A DNA stretch of 64,000 nucleotides from Diplosphaera chodatii (Eukaryota; Chlorophyta; Trebouxiophyceae; Prasiolales; Stichococcaceae), in contig JAALGY010000063.1 of NCBI GenBank assembly GCA_032358165.1, forward strand, positions 620,001 to 684,000. The letters are read 5' to 3'. The translations under genes were made by a program, and so were the position numbers. The notes beneath the pieces are model-generated. The model was not told where the DNA came from and did no database searches. It worked only from the letters and a program-made list of their open reading frames with translations. Position 1 is the first letter of the stretch; each line of letters starts with the position of its first letter. This document shows positions 56,777-64,000 of this stretch, in pieces.

Positions 56777-59651
56777 TCAGGCAACAGCAAGGCGTTCAGT
56801 TTTCATCATGCTGACGTCCTCACCCATGTACTTGCGGATGAGGTAGCTGCCTGCAGGGTCGGACATGAGGTGCGCAACCAGGGCCTTCTTTGTAGATGGC
56901 GGCGCGAGTACAAACATGAGCTGCAGTAAAATCAGCACCAGGTCACGTTGTCATATGGTGTTGCCAGCAGGTATGCTGGAGTGCATGGGGGCCGGCAGCA
57001 GCAGCCCGCTGCAGCCGTTGTGGCTGATGCAGGGACAGCTGGATATACATGCGTACCGCAGCAAAGGCCATGAGCTGTCCGCTCGACAGGCGGCTGGCCA
57101 GAAAGCCGCGCCAGTAGCTGCCTGGCAGACGGAAGAAGGTGGAGAAGAACTGGTTGGTGGCTCGTAGGTCCAGCCGCACGAGCAGCTCCATCCCAAATAC
57201 GTGGAACGCCGCCTGTTGCTCGACAAAACACAGAGTGATGCCCTGTGACGCTCTGGGTGGTGTCCGAATCGGCCTCGTGTGCTATGCATGCTCAACATGC
57301 ACATGCTCAATATTCGGGAGAGCATGATTGTGTAAGGTCAGCAAGATCTTCGCAGACTCAGAGTCCCACTGAAGTACCTGGCGCCGCTTCTCGGCGGGCC
57401 ATAGGGCGTGCCAGGCGGCCTCCGCAGTCTCTCCCACTGTCAGCTTCTTTGCCAGGATGTCTGCCAGGTCAGCTGCCAGCGCAGGCGCCTCCCGCAGCGA
57501 GCGAGCAATGGAGTACCCAGTGGCCGGGTGCACCTGCACATGATGGGCATCATCCTCAGACTGCAGTTTCATGTGTCCACACGCAATGAGAGGGCAAACA
57601 CTGTACAGTGCCACGTGTTGCCATGCTTACACCGTGCCGTCAGCAGACGCAAGGGTGAGAAACGTGCAAGGACCAGCGTACCAGGTTGGCTGCAGCGCCG
57701 AATGCCGTGACGGTCTGGCGGGCCTTGGGCAGGGGGCCGCCCACCGGCACATACGACCACTCCTCCTCCTCCACCTTCACCACCTGCGGCAACCGCAACA
57801 GCACGGGTAGGTTTGAGAGCACAGTGTGCACAGCAATATCAGGACGGTCAGGTAAGTTTGTTTCATGGTACTCTAGCAAGGCATGTTGGGAGATACCTTG
57901 ATGCCCATCGCATCAAGCCGCCGCTCCAGGCGGCGCTTGAGCACAGCAAACGGCAGCGCAGGCTTGGCCACGAGGCACGTCTCCTCAAGAAACACGCGGC
58001 GGCCACCATCCACCGGCATCGCGTAAAGGAAGGACGGCACCTCTGCCTCGGTGCCCCACAGTCCCTCGCCAGCGTTAGGGTGCTCCCCTGGCTGCAGCCT
58101 GCAAGTGTGGCCACACACGCAGTAAGCGGAGGTGACCACGTCCTGCAACTATGTGCTTGGAACCGTCACCAAGGAGTCCGCTTGGCTGCCAGAGAATTTG
58201 CAGCTGCATAGCAATCGGAATATCTCCGGTCTAGACTTGGGGTCTGCTGGACACACCTTGGTGCTGTGCTGTTCCAAAGTCCGGTGTGGTGTCGCCTGAA
58301 GTCCATGAACAGCATGGAGTCCGGGTCATAGCCGTCAGCATAGCCTTCCACCTCCGCCTGGATGCCGTACGCTGTTTGTGCTGCCACTGTCGGAGCGCCG
58401 CTCTCATACTCCAAGAACTTGCCAGCAGCTGCGCCTGCTGCCATGACAACAACCCTGCGGCACCAGTGCAGCAGATGATGGTCGCTTCGGTGCCAGCGAA
58501 GGCAAGCTGTCTGAATACTTTCGCAGGCACAGCCTCATTCCTGACAAGTGAGAGCTTGCAAATGCAGTACGGGCTTAGACAGAGACCAACCTGGTCTGTA
58601 CCGCAGTGCCATTGCTGCAAACGACACGAGCAGAGGCACCCGAGGCGGTGGCATCCACTCCTGACACCTCGCCAGCAAGGAAGCGCACGCCAGCAGCTGC
58701 ACATTGTTGCACCAGATGCTCGCGCAGCTTGCGCCTGCACACCTGCCCATAGCGCCGGCCTATTCGCACCTGCGAAGACTGCTGACACACCCTGATGCAG
58801 GCGCTGCGATATGGGTATATCGTAATTACGTAACATGCAGGCATGTTACGCAGGACGAGCACCTCGCTTCCTTCGCCAAAGTAGCACAGCGCATCCTTCC
58901 ATGTGGCATTCAGGGTGTGCTCCAATCCGAGCTCCCTGAACTCGTCTTCCCAGACTCCGTAGTTGTTGACGAACGGCACGTCATGTCCTGCATTGGGACG
59001 GCATTTCATCCGTGCCTTCGGACTAGCTGGTCCAGATATCTGCTCCGGTCCACTGTGTGCACTGTCAATCACTTTTGGAATTTCCTTAGCTCACCTATCA
59101 GGACTGCACGCACACCGCGGCTGGCGAGCTCTGCAGCAAGTGACAGTCCTGCGGGCCCGCATCCTACGACGACGGCGTCCACCACTCCAACATGCAGGTC
59201 GAACGGCGGCAGTGCATCTGCTAGCCGCCGCTGTGCTGTGTCCTCCTTACGCGCCTGGATCAAGCACACAGTGTTGACAAGGATTGTCGAGCATTATCTT
59301 CGTGATGATTGCACGAATGCAGTCTCTTGGTGCTGACAAGTCTTTATGGACTGGTACCTGCACTTGCACAAGCTCCGCCTCAGACGCGCCCTCGCGGACA
59401 TGCTGGTTGACGTCCGGCTCTGCGACAGCTGTCACGGCCGACGCCACCAGCGGGCGGACTGCGTGATCGATGTCAGCGCTGCGCGCGCTGCGGAGCCGAT
59501 CACCGTGCGCTGTGAATGGGCGATGACTGGAACGCGATCTGGTGCTGAGTCTGGCCTGTGGGATCTGGCGGGTGCTGTGGCCGGTGGTGCTCATGCAGTG
59601 AGCCTGAGAATGCCAAAGTTCAGCGGCAAGCTTGGTCATCATCTCTGGCAT
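56777..59651 (-). CDS. LCYE: Lycopene epsilon-cyclase, plastid
   Basis: Forms the epsilon-ionone ring on lycopene, the committed step toward alpha-carotene and lutein. The ATG at 59651 starts a plastid presequence rich in Ser, Arg and His. The FAD/NAD-binding fold follows as VDAVVVGCGPAGLSLAAELA. Then PFVNNYGVWEDEFRELGLEH (cyclase signature, about 58975), RRYGQVCRRKLREHLVQQCA, VVVMAAGAAAGKFLEYE, AQTAYGIQAEVEGYADGYDP with MLFMDFRRHH, PSFLYAMPVDGGRRVFLEET, RLERRLDAMGIKV, EEWSYVPVGGPLPKARQTVT with AFGAAANLV, HPATGYSIARSLREAPALAA, and the membrane-associated C-terminus FFSTFFRLPGSYWRGFLASR with LSSGQLMAFA. It ends near YLIRKYMGEDVSMMKTERLA at 56777. The C-terminal part follows epsilon- more than beta-cyclases. 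About a dozen exons. Confidence 0.92.
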
Positions 59652-60724
59652 GTCGTGAAGGTTAACACTCTAGCTGCTCACAGCAAGGAGCCACGATCGT
59701 CGTTGCAAAGGCCTCCAACAGTCGCGCCGTCGCAGCGACTCACAGTCAAGCACAGCATTACGTAGGAATAGAGTGGGGTATTGCTGTTGCACATGCAGCG
59801 CAGTTGGATTGATTGGGCTCGCCAGGATGACGACCGGATCCCGTGCACGTGACTTGATACATCCCAACCTCCCGCCAACTCTGTTGCACGGAAGCAAGAG
59901 CACACATGCTGTTCAGCTCCTGCTGCTGCAAAACGTTGGTAGCCACTTTGGACCGTTTCTGGTCCATTGAAGTTGTCTGTAAAGCACAACATAGCTGTAA
60001 GCAGTATGGCGTGCATGGTGTCTGCGACATGCCGCCAGATTCTTGCGGGCGAGGAAGCAGGAAGCCGCTGGGCGCTGGCTCGCACTGAAGGCTGGCACCA
60101 GTGGTAGCTCACCCTCATGAATCGACTCCGTTTACATAGAGCTGTGTCGATCACTTGCAAGCGTGCGTTTTTGCCCTCCCATTGCGCAGCTTCGTTTTTG
60201 GCAGGCCTCCACTGCTATGATGGGCTCATGAAAAGACCGTCCACATGACTCCTTGGTACACAAGCCACAGCATTGGAGACTCTTGAACAAGTGGACACAG
60301 ATGAGGATGCAACATCGCAGTATCTCGTCCATTCTGTCGGCCAACCTTGACGGCAACACAGGTGCGCACCTGACCGCAGCTGGTGCATGTAAGCTTGTGC
60401 ATCGCACCGAGGTGACCAAGCATGTTGTACAGATCCGGTATGCTGGCATGGCAACACTCGCAAGGGCCCGGCGATGGGGACAATGGCATTGTGCCCAAGC
60501 ATGCATGCCATGCTGCTCCGCTCGAGCCTGCATGATCGTGACCCTGTGCAGAGGAGGGGCACGGGCAGCCCCGCCGGCGCATATCAGACAGCACTCCGCC
60601 GTCTGGCCTCAATCTCCCGCACACGCAGGTGTGCCTTGTGGGGGGCACCTTGCTCGATGCACGCCACTGCGGTCAGGAGACCGTGGAACGATGGAAGCCG
60701 TCATCAACATTTCACACACTATGC
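59652..60724. other. Intergenic region with weak minus-strand candidate frames
   Basis: 1.07 kb between divergent LCYE and eIF2B alpha genes. One minus-strand frame (60226-60648) contains a C-x2-C-x12-H-x4-H spacing, discussed under findings. Another (59913-60098) reads PAFSASQRPAASCFLARKN. Neither is strong enough for a gene call. A 5' exon of eIF2B alpha may also lie here. Confidence 0.35.
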
Positions 60725-63196
60725 ATGCTGCCATGCATGCCGCCACGCCTGACACTGTTGCTGGTACTGGCCTGCGGCGGGTGGGCTGTCATCGCGGGCG
60801 GCCAGGTCCATGCAGCGGGCAGTCACCCGGCGCCTGGCGTGGCTGCGCTGCAGGGCTGGCCGAGCTCGCCACAGGAGGGGCAGCTGCTGGCGGCGGGCGG
60901 GGCGCAGTACCTGGCGCCCACCAGCCCTACCAGCAATGCCGCCAGCCGCGACACCCAGGTGGTTCACGACTTCCATGCGGCGCTGGGGCGCTCGCCCGAC
61001 ATGGCCGTCGCCGTGGCAGCCATCAAGGTGGGGGCCAGCTCGGCCTGCCACTGGGCCAGGCGACCAGGACGTGAAAGCGTGCTTGCATGCATGTTCGATG
61101 CTCAACTCCAAATTAGCTGCTGTCAATCTTGATCATGTGGTGCACGAGGCTCCCGTAACCTGCGCTCGAAGTCACTCTATTGGATCGCATAGGCACTGAC
61201 AGGTGTCATACAAAGATCAACAGCACAGACAGTCATGGGGCTCGACGCAGAGTTGCAAGGGGCGGCAGCAGCCTTGCAGGTAGTCCCCGGTATCAGTGAA
61301 CCTGCTGCGCTACCTGCTGCCATGAGACGCCACGCCCGGATCCTTTCGTCCTGCAACCACAGCATTGTGGGGGCATCAAACTTGCTCTGACTCGTGGTAG
61401 CGCCCTGTTGAAGGCGTGCAACCCGACAGCCATCAGCCTGAAGGCGGGGTGCGAGCTTTTCCTGCGCTACGCAACACGCACTTCAGCGCTGGAGGACCAG
61501 AACTTTGCCTCTGCTAAAGAGCGCATCATTCAGGTGAGCTTCGTGAATGCATGTTTGCCATGCTTACCAAGTGCATGAACGTGCTGACACACCCTCAGGA
61601 TCTGTCCAGATGGTGCAGCAGCAGGATGTCAACTTTGCCGTTGCCAAGCAGTCTGCATGATTTCTTCCCACTGCAGCGTGGCAACCATTTCGCTGAGATC
61701 AGCACCAGGGCGCGCGCCACAATTGCAGAGCTGGGCGCGCGCTTCATCCGCTCTGGCAACACTGTGCTGTGCCACGGCCACAGGTCAGCCTGCAGCTTGT
61801 TTTGTCCAACACGACGGCAGCTGTTCTGCTGCACGCGGCTGACAACCACTGCTTGCGCCCGGGCGCCCATGTCTGCCACCCGAACGTCTGCACTGCCAGC
61901 ACACCAGGCTGTGGTGTGCATTGCACTCGAGGAGCTCGTAGTTGAGCCGGTCACCTGCCGCTGCGCAGCCGCGTGGCGCTGGCGCTGCTGCAGCGGGCGG
62001 CGCAGCAGGGGGTGCGGTTCAGCGTGATCGTGACGGAGGGGCGGCCCGACGAGACGGGGCTGTCCATGGCACGCGCCCTGGACCAGCTGCACGTCCCGGT
62101 CACCCTGGTGCTCGACTCCGGCGCCGCCTACATCCTGGAGCGGTGCGCGCCCGCGCCGCTGGCCTGGTGCTTGAACAGACCTGCGGAAGCTCCCCAAGTG
62201 ATGTTGATGGTCCAGCTCCAGGACACCAGATGCAGCTGCGACGTGTCCACGGCGCCGGCACTGCCCTTTCTGGCAGACTTCACTTCTGGCGCAGATGGTG
62301 CAGCCGTCAAAATGCAGATGGCACTGGACATGCCCTTAAACGCATCCCACAGGGGCATGGGGCGAGGCGCTGCACACACGGGTGCGGGTCCCATTTCGAT
62401 GGCGCTCCTGAGAGGTGCTGTCGGCGGCGCAGGTGCCGGGTGGACATGGTGCTGGTGGGCGCGGAGGGGGTGGTGGAGAACGGGGGCGTCATCAACAAGC
62501 TGGGCACGTACCAGCTGTCCCTGTGCGCCCACGCCCACGGCATCCCCACCTACGTCGCCGCCGAGTCCTACAAGGTGCACCGGACACGCTCGCTGCCGGA
62601 CTCTCGAATCTTTCTGTTCTTGCTTCCTGGCCTGCTGTGTTGCGCTGCGCTGCATCTGGCGGGTACCAAGGGGTGGTAGCCCATCAGCCTGTTGAAAAGT
62701 CTAGCAGGTTCAATGGCTGCTTTGTCACGCAGTTCGCTCGGCTGTACCCTCTCAGCCAGGGCGACCTGCCGGTCGAGCCCAAGCATGTCGACTTCGGGCC
62801 GCTGATGCCGGCCAATGCTGTCATCGATAACCCTTCTCGGGACTACACTCCGCCCCGTGAGTATGCATGTGCAAGCCAAGACGCACACGCTGCTCCTTTG
62901 TTGCCAAGGCATATTCCGCACGATTAGGCGGAGGCCAAAGGTAGCGTGACGTGCATAGATATGTCACCTGATATCTGCAGGGCTCATCACGCTGCTGTTC
63001 ACAGACCTGGTAAGTGATTGCTCCCAACCTGCCGACCTTACCTGTCCATGCTGCACTCATGCAGACAACTGAGTGAATGTGCTGTGACACCACGCTGATG
63101 TATGGGAGGGGCTCTGACCATAATCATTGGGTCTTTGTGCAGGGCGTCCTCACACCTGCAGCGGTTTCAGACGAGCTCATTCAGCTATACGTCTAG
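60725..63196 (+). CDS. EIF2B1: Translation initiation factor eIF2B, alpha subunit
   Basis: Regulatory subunit of the guanine-nucleotide exchange factor for eIF2; it senses eIF2 phosphorylation in the cytosol. Exons encode [20 protein letters not shown] (ending 61027), [20 protein letters not shown] (61193-61279, 29 codons in phase), [40 protein letters not shown] with [28 protein letters not shown] with [20 protein letters not shown] and [34 protein letters not shown] with [18 protein letters not shown] sequence, [20 protein letters not shown], and a split end LITLLFTDL / [17 protein letters not shown], stopping at 63196. Every block matches the eIF2B alpha family. The N-terminus is uncertain: the frame before HDFHAALG has an ATG at 60725, but a spliced upstream exon is possible. 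Confidence 0.92.
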
Positions 63197-63478
63197 GGGA
63201 AGCACAGTCGTCAGTGCAGTGGTTTACACCTCTGTCCGGCAGTATTCTGAGAATCCTCTGCAACAGGGATTGACGCTGCAATCGCTGTATCAGGCAGTGT
63301 GCATGTGTGCACAGGAAAGGTTGGAAGTCTGGCGCCATCTGTCAGCTACCGGTACATCCATTTGCAGTTGGCGAGGCTACACGTGCAAACCCGTCATTCC
63401 AACATGCAGACACTGAGTGACCAAATTTAAAGTTGCAGCAAACATGGCATGCATGCCGCACTGAAAACACGCTGTACA

Positions 63479-64000
63479 TCACATGATGCCATTGAGGATC
63501 CGTTGGTAGTAGTCATACTGCCGTGTGCGCCAGGCATCCAGGCTGTCGCTGATCATCTGCAGCACCATCTCCACGCACTGCACAGCCACCAGCATCAGCA
63601 GCCGTCAGCTTGACTACTCAGCAAACCGCGGCAGTATCATGGGCTCACGTGCCTGGTTCATCCTGGTTGGCGAGATCAAGCACATCAGTGAATGAAAGCC
63701 CTCTGAACACCCAGCGTCGACCGACGGTGTAGTGCACAGCACCTGCGGTTCGGTGGCCTGCAGCGCAAAGCGCCGGCGCAGGGCGTACACCGTCTTGGGC
63801 CCAGCTTTGAAGCAGGGGAAGCCGCTCGTGGCCACCATCTCCACCAGCAGCAGGATGCGGTCCGCGTGCTTCCGCGCCGCCAGGAACCCGCGGATGCACA
63901 GCACCTGCACATGCAGCCGGCTTCACATGTCGAACCCTTGACGACGTGCGACACGGTGTAGAATATAAATTTAATAGTTTCCCATTTGAACTACATACGT
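63479..64000 (-). CDS. Phosphatidylinositol 4-kinase (PI4K beta type), C-terminal exons only
   Basis: Only the last two exons are in the window. The upstream one (about 63907-63752) encodes VLCIRGFLAARKHADRILLL, VEMVATSGFPCFKAGPKTVY and LRRRFALQATEPQ, the C-terminal helices of the PI3/4-kinase catalytic domain (activation-loop side already passed). The last exon (about 63585-63479) encodes CVEMVLQMISDSLDAWRTRQ and YDYYQRILNGIM, matching the D.FQY..NGIM ending of PI4K beta. The stop is at 63479-63481. The 64-base-plus stretch at the right edge is intron. The kinase makes PI4P, mainly at Golgi or trans-Golgi membranes. Confidence 0.9.

Noticed and set aside
1..64000. CRISPR arrays, prophage, insertion sequences or operons
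   Set aside because: The window is eukaryotic nuclear DNA; no repeat-spacer pattern, integrase or transposase frame was seen.

Overview
This is intron-rich nuclear DNA of a photosynthetic eukaryote, most likely a green alga; a Trebouxiophyceae-like chlorophyte is my inference from gene content and base composition. The plastid genes point to the green lineage: lycopene epsilon-cyclase, ferredoxin-thioredoxin reductase variable chain, plastid-type acyl carrier protein, a DUF3067 protein and a BT1-like carrier. Genes are packed at roughly one per 2.5-3 kb on both strands. Most are split by short GT-AG introns whose acceptors are very often TGCAG|G. No prokaryotic operon, CRISPR array, tRNA, rRNA or intact transposon was seen. 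Gene spans below run from start to stop codon including introns, and I assembled exons by eye, so internal junctions are approximate unless a coordinate is given.

Layout, left half. 1-2833 (-) raffinose synthase-like, 3' end off the window; 3732-5900 (+) double-cupin protein; 6427-7204 (+) small coiled-coil protein; 7239-10547 (+) TSO1/LIN54-type CXC regulator; 10922-11296 (+) plastid ACP; 11915-12567 (+) FTR variable subunit; 13246-16363 (-) classical CDC25 phosphatase; 16884-19766 (-) WDR13-like WD40 protein; 20506-21669 (+) CFAP96/C4orf47-like protein; 21824-24948 (-) ADCK1-type ABC1 kinase; 25390-33784 (+) very large tandem-AAA+ ATPase.

Layout, right half. 34226-36985 (+) NSE4 kleisin; 37162-38441 and 38671-40012 (-) two tandem maltose O-acetyltransferase paralogs; 40367-41410 (-) Gln-rich protein with a conserved GYQGLGYYRD element; 41956-42838 (+) DUF3067; 43084-44691 (-) cyclophilin; 45061-47033 (-) DUF819 membrane protein; 47704-49828 (+) BT1-like carrier; 50490-52245 (-) RING protein; 52335-53582 (-) secreted Cys-rich protein; 53842-56184 (-) 3-hydroxyisobutyryl-CoA hydrolase; 56777-59651 (-) lycopene epsilon-cyclase; 60725-63196 (+) eIF2B alpha; 63479-end (-) phosphatidylinositol 4-kinase C-terminus.

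The genes do not form one pathway. They are a housekeeping mix: plastid redox, lipid and carotenoid functions, cell cycle and genome maintenance (CDC25, NSE4, CXC regulator), sugar modification (raffinose synthase, two acetyltransferases) and translation initiation. The parts most worth a second look are the AAA+ giant, whose two ATPase modules sit downstream of what look like two copies of a bacterial-type winged-helix region; the CFAP96-like ciliary gene; the classical CDC25; and the ABC1 kinase with an altered KxGQ motif.
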